64,000 bases of DNA from assembly GCF_014839805.1 (NCBI RefSeq), contig NC_051130.1, positions 558,001-622,000 of the forward strand, in the 5' to 3' direction. Position numbers and translations under genes: made by a program. The stretch is from Manduca sexta. Its lineage: Eukaryota; Arthropoda; Insecta; Lepidoptera; Sphingidae. Shown piece by piece: positions 1-12,300 of this stretch. Every line of letters starts with the position of its first letter. Positions within the stretch are counted from its first letter, which is position 1. The notes beneath the pieces were generated by a model that made no database searches, was not told the origin of the DNA, and saw only the letters and a list, made by a program, of their open reading frames with translations.

Positions 1-150
1 GGAGGTCTCATTGTACCTATTAATAGCCCGGTACACAAACATTTTACTAATACCAAGTGTATGGAGAGTTTTAAAAATTGCATTTGGCTCCATACCTACT
101 TTGTGTAATGCTATCACAGCGATTCGGTTCTCTTTATCACCCCACACCAT
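1..150 (-). mobile_element. mariner-like transposase, N-terminal fragment (cut by window edge)
   Basis: Read on the minus strand from ATG at 150-148, an open frame of 50 codons runs off the left edge. It begins MVWGDKENRIAVIALHKVGM and continues with a helix-turn-helix-like stretch ending ...VYRAINRYNE. That is the start and DNA-binding N-terminus expected of a mariner/Tc1-superfamily transposase. The catalytic DDD/E domain would lie beyond the window, so it cannot be said whether the gene is intact. No clear terminal inverted repeat was found on the inner side. Confidence 0.7.
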
Positions 151-274
151 TTTAATATCGCAAAATATTTTACAATGTATTGGCGCCAAAATGAGAAAAC
201 ACAATGAACAATCGTATAAAAATGACAGATTCGAAATTCAAATGTAATATTTTTTTATAATTAAGTGTAACAGT

Positions 275-425
275 ATTTATGGCCAGACTAAGTATATAGC
301 CTATATCCTACTTCGATAAATGGGCTATCCAACGCTAAAATAATTTTTCAATTCGAACCTAAGATTACCACGTTCAAATAATCTCTTTAGCTTTATATAA
401 GTAATAGTATAAAAGGATTAGTATA
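275..425. repeat. dispersed repeat fragment beside the mariner
   Basis: The block 'cgataaatgggctatccaac' followed by 'ataatttttcaattcgaacc' and an ending near 'tataagtaatagtataaaag' looks like a widespread lepidopteran dispersed-repeat tail, recalled rather than matched here. It directly follows the transposase fragment, so it could be part of the same insertion or an older neighbour. No coding potential. Confidence 0.45.
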
Positions 426-430
426 AATAC

Positions 431-1844
431 CGATACTGCATTTCTAAAGAAACGTGCACCAAAGAATAAAACAAACACGAAAGATTCGGCAGAAAATTTC
501 CTTTTACATATTTTTTTTATATTGTTAATTTTCCATTGACCCTACGCGGTGAAATAGCAAGAGATCTCTGATGCGAAAGCACCACCTCCTCACATTTTAC
601 CCCCAAACACGCTTTGAAGAATGTTGTAAGTAAAATTAATCGGAGGACTAAATACGCGAAGAAGTATATCCGTGTTCTTTAATCGAAGCTTCAGTATCTA
701 CAGCGTGATTTTATTACTCTCGCTCGCTTTCCATAAGTAATGCCCATTAACGTAACACTGGTCGCGGACTGGGGGAAAATCCTTTCTATTGGTTTTCGCA
801 ACGGCACCGACTACAAGACGACAGACAGTAAGCGCGTAGTGAGTGTTCGAAATATACTGCTGCGGAATTGCAGCGGTTTTTAACCCGCCGCGGTAAAATA
901 ACTGCTATAGTACTGAGTACAGGTGATAGATTAATTTAACAGTGAGAGATTGCGTTCTTGATGGTCGATGAACTTATGTTAGTTTGTTCCTTGAATATAG
1001 GTAAATAAAATTATAGTCAGAAAAAGTTTCGCCGAAAAGTTATCCTGTGCCATTTTTAAGCGCCATACATAATGAACATTGTCAACGGCATAAACTTTCA
1101 TCAATTTCAAAGGCAATCACGATTTTTTATGAGCGACAATGAACACCAAATGATCCACGTTTAGTTTATGAGGGGTAATAGACAACAAGTTTGAACTGTG
1201 GCCCATTTATTCTGCGTAGCGTGTAGCAACGCATTACGGCGGCGTATGTTTCAACGTTTGACACGATGCGCGCGCATGCAGGTCGCGTCCGCGCGCTTCC
1301 ACAATGGCGACGGCACGCGAAAATATGCGCACGCGTCCACCGAGCCTCACCGCTTACTCAACTGAATTAAACGCCCCGAATTGTTCACGTGAAATTGTTT
1401 CAGAATTGGCAAAGGAACGATAGCGTTCGGTCACAATAGCTAGACAGTACAGCTATCTATTTTTTACAGCCAAAGGGATGGTTAACTTGTTGATCTGAGG
1501 GCAGAGTAATAGGCGACAGCCATAAAGACTAATACTATGGTACTATTAGATGTATTCTGAGAGCACTGCGGACATGTAAAGAAGAGAATACGGACTAGGA
1601 ATGCGTAAGGGATTTGTTGGACCTCCGGGCAAATCGTTGACTGTTCAAACACACAAGAGAAAAGTTACTTATCATTACGGTTTTTGTAAGCTGCTTAATA
1701 TAATTCCGACCAAAGTAATAATAAAAATTATTTCAATCTGTTGACTTAAGAGTAGGTACAAGTACTAACATTCTCTTTTAAATTCTTTTTTATAACATAT
1801 AGCCCAGTAATAAATAAATAATTTGCAGGTAGGGGACTATATCC
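431..1844. other. non-coding stretch with two CpG-rich patches
   Basis: No ORF or convincing splice-bounded exon was found. Two patches (about 700-880 and 1230-1375) are richer in G+C and CpG than their surroundings. The second has runs such as 'gatgcgcgcgcatgcaggtc'. The first has an ATTGG (CCAAT complement) near 798 and ends in a donor-like ACAG/gtgata at about 920. They could be promoter or untranslated-exon sequence of an unseen gene, but nothing proves it. Confidence 0.3.
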
Positions 1845-2080
1845 GCCTGGACAGCGACCACAGTACACACGTTGTAAAACCCGCCATAGTGTATGTAAAT
1901 GTGTCGCGTTCCGGGGTTAGCCTGTGTATATTATACACATACCTATACAGCTTCAAGAGTGTCAACTAGTCGACACTCTATAATATGAATTCTGGCCCTC
2001 ATTCCACTTATCATCAGGTGCAGGGAGGTTACTGCTATTCCAGGGCCCTGCCGTCTACGCTAAAGAAGGCCACCGCGGGT
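1845..2080. repeat. dispersed repeat, copy shared with 38.1 kb
   Basis: Contains 'gtaaaacccgccatagtgta', 'tgtgtcgcgttccggggtta' and 'cctgtgtat', then 'ccacttatcatcaggtgcag'. The same ordered blocks recur at about 38107-38270, and fragments recur near 25040-25110, 40758-40855 and 60470-60530. The conserved 'ccacttatcatcaggtg' 3' block resembles that of common lepidopteran SINE/LINE tails. A small hairpin (agagtgtc/gacactct) sits at about 1956-1979. Confidence 0.55.
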
Positions 2081-2114
2081 TTTCGTTGGTATGCCGGTGT
2101 TGGGTATACAGGGG

Positions 2115-5100
2115 TTAGGGACTCGATCCAATGCTAACTCGGATGATGTTATACTCCCGAGTGTCGACATTGGGCCGTAAGACCGGTAAAACCAACATAA
2201 CTACGCACCCAACAAGTGATGGTAACGATAAACATTTACCTGAACATTGTGAAACTGACATATAACTAGTATTTGAATTCTTAGGGAACCTAGATAAATG
2301 CGCTTCCTTACTTTGCAATTCTGGATGACGATGCCGCTGTTTAAATGTACACAAAGACTGGCTCGCTCGTCTTGCTGACTATCTAAAATATGAATTTGTT
2401 AGCCATGAATATACCCGCCTCCTATCCAACGTGTTAATATAAAACATTACATATATTACGACATAGTAACATCTGTTTGTATGTAGGTGTCATTCGGTGA
2501 ATGGAACATGTAAACGCAGTGAATCACCAATTAAATCTCATTGTAATACTGATTAGAGTTTGCGAAGCGAATTCATTAGAATTCTTGTATTTGATTTTCT
2601 AGTAACCGTTAATTTAGCTGAATGAAAAGAACGTGGTCAAGTCGGGCTTGACGGTTAGCCCTACGAGCAGTATCTGTAAAATCTAAAGCACTAGACTTAG
2701 TATGTCTTCGAAACCTAGAGTTCTTACTATTTACGTAAGTTTACACTAAGCGAAAAGTTAGGTAGAAGCGAAATGCCAATCAGTCTACCCATAATTCGTC
2801 ATGTCCGTCCTATGATAGGATCGAGCTAATTAATATATTATCAGATACAATTTTCAAATCCTGCAATTGGAGTATTTGTTCAAATCGAGAATGGAATCAA
2901 AAACATCACGGTTAATAGAAAATACACTGCGATAAGAGTTTAGACCAATAAGATAACCTAGGGCTCCAACACGATTCTATCGGTTTCCAGGACAAAAAGT
3001 AGCAAAATTATATGCGCTGAGGTAGAATATACATTCCCATTTATTAGTAAAATCTTGAAGATCGGGCATGTGCATCTAACAAACTGTACATAGGCAAGTA
3101 CCTCGCGACAAATTCTTGCATAAAGCACTTTGCAATAGGTCTTTAGGTCGGTCCAGCACCAAATTATGGTTATTGATTAATTATAATTTTTCTCGACTGT
3201 ATCATGAGGCGCTGGCGCAGTCCAAAATGTAAAAGCAAATGAACGATGGCCTAAACAAAATCGTAACTTTATTGTCTAACAAATATTTAATCGCCTATAC
3301 GCCTAATACCTATAAGACTACGATATTGAGTAGCTCATTACCGGAAAGCGCATAATTTTACTTGTTTACTTAAAAGTGCATAATACCTATAAGATAAGTT
3401 GTTACTTATTGTTATACGGGGAGGAATTATTTGCCATATCTATTGGGTAAATTATCATTTTGCTTAACTATTAAAGTTGTGGATGACTTTAGACTATCTA
3501 GGTACTTAAATATTTTAGTGACATTTTAACGAAGACTTTTAAAGTTCGCTATCATTGACATTGACTTCAAAACAATAATTGTGGCATGAATCATTCTGAA
3601 ACTACATTAATGATCATAACTTATGCGTACCGATGATGGGTATAACTGAAATATTGTTATAACATCAGTCTATTTAACAAACAAATGCCTATCTTGCGAC
3701 CTGTCATCATAATTCAAGTCACATTTAACACGAAGGCAAACACTAAAACTGTTTGGACGTAACACCGAAGCATAAATCAGAACCGTTTTTTACTCACAAA
3801 CTAAAAAACTACCATGAGCCCTACACATTTTTTTAATTCGACAGTTAAACCACACGGGTGTTAGTATTCGTGTCACACGCATCCCCTCCTCGAGAACAAT
3901 GGGTTGGTAGCGCGCCTTTTCGACGCAGGAAACTGCGTACGCGCATATACTACAAAATGGCCGACGCCGCCATATTAGTTTGGCCAGGGATGGTTATAAG
4001 TCCGTCTGGATGCTATGGAGACAGCTAACCATAAACAGAGAGGATATCCTGGGTGGTTTCCGTTTCGCGTTTAATATTTTGTGTGGTTCGCTAACACGTG
4101 ACTTGCATTTGTTTGTAACATCGCTTCCTTCCGCGTAAAAGGTGCCATGTAATTTTTACCTGCGCTTTGATTATTGGGGAAAGTTTCTTGACAGTAAATG
4201 TCGCTTTTCCTGTTTACGCAATTGTACAACAGGTCATCATCCTCTTGCATTCCATTCCAACATAGGTTAAAGGAAATACGTGACGTCAAGCTCCTTTATG
4301 AAGTTTAACTTCAAGCAAATTATACGCAATGTTAGTTAATGAAACATCCTATTAATCAAAGGCTGTAGAGCATGGTGATGAGATTGCAGCAAGTATTTAG
4401 TTAATTATACCAATTTAAGAACAGGTAATTTTTACAATCATGCCTGGATCTTCGGTCTGTCACCTTCTAAGTGCATGATGTCAATAACAAAGAAAATGAA
4501 ACAAAAAATGTATTCAACAATATAATCAATCAAACACCTTTCGATATTTTCCTATTAGAAGCTAAGTTGCGTGTTTCACACAGCTCACGGAATGTGAAAC
4601 GAAGGGCAATAACAATCGAAACAAATATATTTTACATCGTGGGAATGATGCGTAACGTACCTAAAGCAATAAAACGTAACTTTGAAAAATGAAGCCTCCT
4701 TGTTTGTATTCTATGTGCACCCTGCCTCTTTGGAGATAGTGGTGTTTGTGTTAAAGTGTGATTTCCTTTGCCTATCTTTATTTTTTTAGCAGCGCTACCA
4801 ACATCCTACCTTATCACGCTGTTATGCTCGGAAAGTTAGAGATGCAACTAATGACCCATATTCCTAGAGCCTATATCAGTTTTAAACCCGGAAAATTACT
4901 CAGATGTGTGTCTCAGAATTGAAAAACTGATAGGTATTGCTTGGGAGTCAAACCCTAAAAATCAAGACGTATAGATCAAGTATGCAAGAAACGAACCAGG
5001 CGATAGATATACCTTAATAGATGATTTAAAATTCACCATAGAAGACACAACAAAATGCTACCCTTTACGGATAAAAATCAGAGTTATTTTTTATTAATGT

Positions 5101-5840
5101 TTAGGGGAAACAAGGTCTATAGATGGTTCAATAAACACTATTTTGCTACTATGTAGATTGTAGACTGTAAATCTGTTTTAGGAATTTAGTTGCAAACGAA
5201 ATTCTATCTAAGTATATTCGAGATAGCTTCAATTTCATACCTCGCAATTTGACGATCTGGTGTAGCTCTTGATTGTAAGTTGTTGTAACGCTTACCTTGA
5301 TTGAGTACCTATTCTATTCCTCTCATCATCTGGTTATTATTAATTAAAATTATAGGTGCTTATTTTCTTAGTAGGAAATATAAAACAGGTTTTACGGGCA
5401 TACAAATGTCTACAAATTGTAGTACGATATTGATTACATTTAACAAGAATTGACTTCAGATAGATTAGGCGTCCATATTAGAAACCAATGGGACGAATAC
5501 ATTCGATGACCATTTCCAGAGATGATCTAAGCAATGCCATTTAGGCTCAAAGGAGTCTTAGTCAATGGCTATAAAGTTGATTCTAAAGTGGCAGTCACGT
5601 CCCTACTATCGATGTAGGATATATAAAGAATTTTATAACTCTCAAAACGGATTACCAATCATACATGATGTAGGATCATTTTGGTGTCTGCTAAAGGCCC
5701 GCGGCAAATTAATCGAATGGGGCCAATTCTAACATGAAAATTTTGTATCTAAAAGGTAAGTCTACGTTCAACTCTAAATGACAGGAATATAGTAAAACGT
5801 GACGTATTATTATGAGTTTTACGACACATTATTAACCTTA
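2115..5840. other. intergenic, no gene recognised
   Basis: Both strands were read without finding a convincing exon. The only ORFs are 65-80 codons, without family resemblance or splice context. AT-rich throughout apart from a short CpG-richer patch at about 3880-4010. Confidence 0.4.
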
Positions 5841-5844
5841 TATT

Positions 5845-6290
5845 TTTTTTTTTAATTTCGCGGGGAAAGTGCCTTATTACTACCGCCCAGCCCTCGTGGG
5901 GGGCGACTGAGCGGTTATGCTGGGGTAGCCGTGCCTTACGGCCCGGTGTTGAGCCGCCCGGATTTGATGGTGACCTTCGGGCGACCGCCGGGCCGAGTCC
6001 CTAACCCTATATACAACTTAAACCTATGCACGGCCTACCAGCTAAAACTCCGCGGTGGCCCTCTTCGGCGCATTTGGGACGGCTGCGGGCTTCCTCTGAC
6101 GTTGAAGTGTCTAAGTCTGCCGCCATAGCCGCCCCTGACACGTTATTAACCTGCTTTTCTTCTTTCTTCCTTCTGTTATCCAACTTTAATGTGTCAGCGC
6201 CGTACGCTTTTCTAATCGTGCTGCAGAAAGATTTTGCCTCTGTTTCTACGGCAGGCCGCCCATTCTACGGAAATACCCTTTGAAAGATTC
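5845..6290 (-). mobile_element. non-LTR/retroelement ORF1 (gag-like) 3' fragment
   Basis: This GC-rich island stands out from AT-rich flanks. On the minus strand one frame is open from about 6275 to 6012 (88 codons). It encodes a charged protein stretch with an ETEAKSF..IRKAYGADTLKLD segment, then Lys/Glu-rich sequence, then PKCAEEGHRGV before a TAG. That resembles the end of a retroelement gag/ORF1. The following 5860-6010 block ('gcccagccctcgtggggggc' on the plus strand) resembles the recurrent 3' region of lepidopteran LINEs. No reverse transcriptase is present, so this is a fragment. Confidence 0.5.
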
Positions 6291-6695
6291 AATAGCGAAA
6301 CCTAGCATTTTCCGGACCACAATACGTACGCTGCCACAAGACTAGATATTGATGAGATTGAACGTGAAAAGTGTCAACTTTAAAATTTTATTCGGGTAAG
6401 TACAGTAACGCCCGCGCTGCGTTCTCACCGCAAGCATTATTTTATATTATTATGCTTAGTATTTTTCACTATTTAGTTACTACCTTATTTATCAATCAAA
6501 ATTTTACATAGCGTCAGTCCTTTCATTATGTGCAATATGTTTTAAGAGTGCCTCTAGAGTGTCAGGAGACCCAGAATTGTAATGCTAGTTAAAGATAAAC
6601 CGTTGCCGTTTTTGTGAGATAATTGTTATCCGTTAATCGTACAAATCTTTCGATTCTAAAATAAGGGTTGATGATATTATAAATACCTACTTATA

Positions 6696-7987
6696 AGGTC
6701 AGGTGGGGCAAGTGCGCCGACAGGGTAAGTGCACCTACCCTAAAAAAATCGAGAACTATTGATGTTATACAATTACCGCAATCTTACATCTATGGTACTA
6801 ACTGAAATACAGTTCCACTAAAAAACATAAATGGCTATGTTCATTTTAATACGATTTATTCGCCATTTTATTTTAAGTGTCATTTAGACCTGTATATCGA
6901 GATGACCCCGTGAAAGATAACATCAAATATTTCAAGATATTTAACATATTTCTGTAAACCAGTAAGGTGAATACAATGTTTAAACCTTTTATTTTAACTT
7001 CCTGCCTGAATTTTATTTATATATATTAAAATAAATGATTTTTTAACAATGCGAAAAAATGTACCTAAAAATTGACGAGTAGGGCAAGTGCGCCATAGTT
7101 AATAGTCGTATGGCGCACTTGCCCCTGATCCATATATAACCAACCTTTTTTGAGAATAAGTTTTACTAATATGAATTATTATTAAAATGTTATACTTAAT
7201 AGCAGAATTTTTTGTACTCTTTGTTTAGAGCCGACTTAAATAAAAGGGCGTATTAGTTAATTCATTTTTACAAAAGAAAGACTGAAATACCTTGGTCTAG
7301 AGCAACTTTACGTGAATAGGTTGCAACTGTTCGATCAGGCACGTTATCTGGATATAATGCAGTTAAAACATATCAAATGTCATAAGGCCAAATTCTAAGT
7401 AATTGAGTTATAACGCATTCAAAATTGTTCATTCCTACATTTTTGTATGTTTTTTAGGTTTTAGAAATAAAATGGATTTTATATTCGGTCTAACAGTGTT
7501 TTATTCCATCATATCCGAACACAAAACTCTAACATAGCAAAAATTATATATCAATAAAAAATTCTAAAATGTTGTCAAGCCCTGATTTACATATATATGG
7601 CGCACTTACCCCGAATTTGATTTGACAGCCATAGTTTGTTATAATATTGATTGATTAAAAATTATCCAAGAGCAATGCGTGTAAAACTTATTTCTCTATG
7701 GACTAAAGTGAGTGTTTTCTTTATAATGTTTCATATTGGCGTTTTTTTTACACAGGCGCACTTACCCCATTTCCGGAGGCAAGTGCGCCTACTACCATTT
7801 TTTTTTACTTTGAGCAAAATATTATTAATTTATGGTCCGATTTCCTTGAATGGCTATAGGTTGTTATCACAAAATACCAAATATTCTTAAATTAATAAAA
7901 TTACATTCTTAAGTCAGCACAAAAAGAAATTATTTTGCATTGAATCCAGCTATGAAATTTTTATGGCGCACTTCCCCCGACTGACCT
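6696..7987. mobile_element. 1.29-kb non-autonomous DNA transposon with repeated GGCGCACTTGCCCC motif
   Basis: The ends are inverted: AGGTCAGGTGGGGCAAGTGC at 6696 and GGCGCACTTCCCCCGACTGA plus CCT ending at 7987. The 14-base core GGGGCAAGTGCGCC or its complement recurs, with one- or two-base changes, at 6705, 6723, 7082, 7112, 7599, 7755, 7777 and 7965. No transposase-sized ORF occurs; the longest is a 79-codon Phe/Leu-rich frame. Flanks suggest no clear target duplication longer than TA. Spaced internal copies of the terminal motif are what one expects of subterminal transposase-binding sites, or of nested insertions. Confidence 0.6.
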
Positions 7988-8449
7988 TAGATATTGAGAA
8001 TCTTTAATATTCTATCTAAATTTTAAATCCCACCAGCAGACGAAAATACAAACTTTTGTAATCCTCGGTAGCTGGTTTAGCTTCTCTATTGCCCCGAATT
8101 CTGATGTCATAACCAACTGATAAACAATCCTTATCTGTTGACTGAGCACCGCATGCAAATTACGTAAGATTTTAGAACCTCCTCAGTCTAACGGCAATGA
8201 ACTAGTTCGTACAAATGACCCTGTTTGAGTCATAAGGCAGGATTTTTACACAGATCTACTTATCTAATATAATATGGTCTCGGCACGATGTGTAGCTTTA
8301 ACATTTTTGAAACGCGTGCCAACGGCAGATAGTGCATACAATGTTTCCTTGTGTCGCCGTCAGTCATTCATGTTACTCCATGAATGTAGAATCGTAGCTC
8401 AGTACGCGTAAATAATTTCATATTTTCCGCAAGACAATTCTATAATACA

Positions 8450-9185
8450 AATGTATACAGGAGTGGGTCAGGCGACGGGCCCGCGCCGTGTCACCAGTGC
8501 GCGTAGGAGCACCGCTGCGTCATCCACGTGCATCTCAAAAACCTTTCCACAAAAACTCACGCTAACCGAGCAGCGAGGCAAAAGGCGACGAAGCTTTTAA
8601 ACTTTAGGAACTTTTTCCCGTCGTATCGCATTCGTCAAGTGACAAGTACCTACACAAAGTGTCTAATTAGTATTCATCTGGGCGCGTGTAGACCTCTTCG
8701 CGGTGGGGACGGGTTATTAGCCGGCGCCGCCTCCGCGCCCAGGCATATTGTTCCGAGTTCTGCCCACCGAGCGCCGTACGCTCGCCCGACCAACGATAAT
8801 TCATATTGTCAATATTTGTACTGCAACAACGAACCGACGATTTCACCAGAGGAAGCCGAGCCGGTGGCTGGGAAGGCAAGAAGTCGGCATAGCTGTTTGA
8901 AAATGATATACGGCTGTGTCACTTCAAGCCAGCTCAATCCACCGGCTTTCTGCATAAAGAAGATTTGCGGACGCTGCCGTAACGCGAAAATTCGGATCGC
9001 TCCCGTAGCGGCGCGAATCCGGCCGGGAGAGGGCGCATTGACAGCTGTCACTGGGCGCTATTTCGCTTTCTTCGCGGCCGGACGTGGGAGGAAATCGTTT
9101 ATTTTTATCACACACGACGATGTTCCCGTAGAGTGCGACCGGCTGTGTACGTGCGTGACGAAACGATCGAAAACAAGACGACAAA
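8450..9185 (+). promoter_or_regulatory. RIC3 promoter/5'UTR region (CpG-rich)
   Basis: Base composition changes sharply to GC/CpG-rich about 730 bp before the RIC3 start codon and returns to AT-rich just after exon 1. It contains an E-box CACGTG at 8525-8530. No TATA box was placed with confidence. A long open frame (8528-9346) crosses this region and overlaps RIC3 exon 1 out of frame; it is explained by low stop-codon density in GC-rich DNA. The transcription start is not visible from sequence alone. Confidence 0.5.
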
Positions 9186-9342
9186 ATGCCGAACGAGGAG
9201 GTGTTGGGTCCGCGGAAGACGATGTTCGTACTAGTGATTGTTGTGGGATGTTTCGCGGTGCTGTGGCCCAGGATTCTGTCGCCGCTGATCTTGGGCCACT
9301 CGCGGGACCAGCTCAAACCGAACGCGTTCGACCGGGAGGCAG
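9186..9342 (+). CDS. ric3: RIC3 coding exon 1 (first membrane segment)
   Basis: Starts at ATG in gacaaaATGC, a favourable insect context, and encodes MPNEEVLGPRKTM followed by the hydrophobic stretch FVLVIVVGCFAVLWPRIL and a polar tail ending DREA. The exon ends in phase 1 at GGCAG/gtaaag. Reading through the donor meets a stop at 9438-9440. RIC3 proteins begin with this signal-anchor-like segment. Confidence 0.85.
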
Positions 9343-12300
9343 GTAAAGTCGGTATTTTTAACACAAGCTCAATGTCAATACCGCTGGACGTGCTCGACCG
9401 ATGGTGGCGTATGTTGCGCACACTTTGCCATATTAATTAAATTAGATGGCCAATAACTCGGTTAATTATAGCTTCGATATTAAAAATCCTATTTTGAGGA
9501 CACATTACATAAATGTTTGTAGGCGCGCAGTAATGTCGCGGCACGGTCATATTTGCGATGTGCAGAGCGAGTTGGCTATGCAAATAGCAGCTGGTCCAGT
9601 TGTTGACTGTGAGCGTGTAATATTTACAATTGTTCGATCGGAATGTGGTGTTGCGTGAGAAAATCATTATAAATAGGAGGGCATGCATTGTGGGGTAAAT
9701 GATTTAATATCTCACAGGAAAATATGCACTACTGGAATATAGGTGCCACAAATACTCTACAAAATAAAACCATGTAAAATATATATCAGAGAAGGGTGTC
9801 TAAACATGTTTGTCTTGGAGATAAAGTAGAAAAATATCCTAATTTCCAGCCAGTGCAAAGGTTGCAGCCATAATTTTTGGCTTAAGAGACACATTTCTAT
9901 AATACATACTTATTTTATAGTGCTGGAAAAAATATTAAGCAGTTGTTAAATAAAAAAAAACAAATTGTAAAGATAATATTTGACGACATCATAAAACATT
10001 TGCTATGTTGAAACAAACTATTATTCTTTTGTAATAGTCAAAGGTTTTGTATGTTTGAGGACACTTACAATTTCCATACAAAATTATTCAAACAATCTCT
10101 TACATTGTTATTTACTTAATACACAACAATATGGATATTTTACTAGAACAATATGGATGGTATACAATTGTTATTTAATATTAACAACTTGCAGACATAA
10201 AATTCAAAATTATTATTAATTGTTATTGCGCTGATTTATTTCTTTTTCAAAAACATCAATCCAAATATTACCTTATGGTTGTGAAGTTTGGTTGCCACAA
10301 CATAGGCCTCAAACATGTACTTATGAAATATAATTTTAAAAGAGTTACACCTAAATATTTATCTTGTCATATTATAGCTAATTCAGCTATGTATAGTATG
10401 TATAGGTATTTCATACAGTCAATAAATAGTTAGAATTTCTATAGTTACCTTTATGAACTCTGCCAGAATTAATATACTACAAGAATAATAATCCAGTCTA
10501 TAAGCATATTTCAAAAACGATCTCTTATTAAGACCGTCAATGCTATGATTCTGCTTAATTGCATCCTTACTCTGTTATTCTTCAATATTACGTAAATTAC
10601 TTATTGAATTTAAATCCACATTAACAAGTGCTATTGTATGAATTACTGACAATAGTAGGTACATTGTTCTGTCTTGATATAAACACATTACTAAAAATAT
10701 ATATTAAATAAAATGTATCAAGCAATACAAACCTTATAATCTATAAATAGTGGTCCATTCCAATTATAATACTGTTACAAAGCTGCCTTATCTTTTGTTT
10801 TGTATATGAAAGCTTAATGCATTACACATTTGATAAAAAATATGTTTACAATGTTTTAAATGTGGGCTATTTGCCATAGGCCTGTTTTTCCTGTAAATGT
10901 AATAATTAATACAAGGAAATGGATTCATAGTTCACAATATTTAATTAGGAGGTATACTATAATACTCTAAAATGGGGCTTATCAATTCAACAGTTTGGTA
11001 CATATAAAATCAGTTATTCCATAGTCCAGTTACAAATATATAGAGTTAGTGCCGGTAAATGATATTTTTAGAGTTCTATTTCTAATAGACATACATGGCT
11101 TTTAAAATAAGAGTTAGGCAATAATTGTAAGCTAAATTAGTAGACTTTCATTTGTTATTATTACATACATTTATTGTATCTTTACTGTTATCCTTTTTTG
11201 TATTACACACCTCCCTCTATCTCTGCACTGCCTTTGGTCGGCTGGGACACAATGCCCTAGGCAATAACTCTACCTATATACCATATATATACATTAAAAT
11301 AAAAAATAAGTAATAATAATTTTTATGCCAAAAAAACTATTTGAATAGTATGGATTTTATATTATGGTCAATAATGGTATGTAATGTCTAATATTCTTAA
11401 TTGGGGTGACTTACAAGTATCACAATTGTCCATGAATGGTACAGTATTATCAAACTTTATCTCCTGTATTAAATTAGTATCAAATAAATGTATAATGTTA
11501 TTATATATCAAGTTGTGGATCGTAATATTAAGTCAGTCTACGAGTAATGTGACTTGGACAGCCTGAAGTTATGTACTATACTCACTATTTTCTATTTTAT
11601 ACCGAAAACTATAACTGGTTTAAGTAATCCAAGTTAATTTAATTGTTTAATGAACACATGATTATAGTACAGTCCTTTAGGTTGCTTTAATACAGCAAAT
11701 TGATTCGAATCAGGATGCTGCGAAGTGATGTTCGAGACAGAACTGGCGGTATTGGAACTGATCAACGAGGTATGTAGTTCAGCAGTCCATGTGGACGGAA
11801 AGCTCTCTCCATACGCCGCTGCGGAGTGTCGCAAAGCCGTCAACGAGACCTGCGGAGTAGATATAGCGGCATTCCTAAAACGAACTGAGAATATCGGCAA
11901 GACCTCCAAGAAACTAGTCGAGACTATGAAGAACAGCAACTCCTCGTGCCTTAAGGAGCATTTTGGCGTGCCCGTCTGGAGTCTCGCTCCTCACCAGGCG
12001 TTCAACTCATGGACCCTACAAGACAGTTAGTGTTGTGTGCCTGGTACTAAAGTTGAACGTGTGATGTGTTGGCGTCTCTTTCGCTCTTGCGTGCATGAAA
12101 GGGACGGTAGTGTTTGCCTCTTCGAACGTGAATAAACCAGGCGATTGTTTGCGACTAACAAGCATGCTGTTTGAATTGATTATGAAACTAAAATGTTTGT
12201 TTAACATAATTAATGTGTTAATATTTGTACAGGAAAATAAGAAATCGCGTATCGAGTCACGCGATTTGAATTAAAATTTAACCTCCGTTCAACGTTTTTA

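Noticed and set aside
2115..2354. 79-codon minus-strand frame
   Set aside because: Adjacent to a dispersed repeat, with no splice context and no recognisable family.
7651..7890. 79-codon frame inside the 1.29-kb transposon
   Set aside because: Low-complexity Phe/Leu-rich AT translation that includes the repeated motif; not a transposase.
8528..9346. 272-codon plus-strand open frame before RIC3
   Set aside because: It overlaps RIC3 exon 1 out of frame and lies in CpG-rich DNA where stops are rare. The protein is Arg/Ala/Cys-rich without family resemblance, and opposite-strand frames are equally open.
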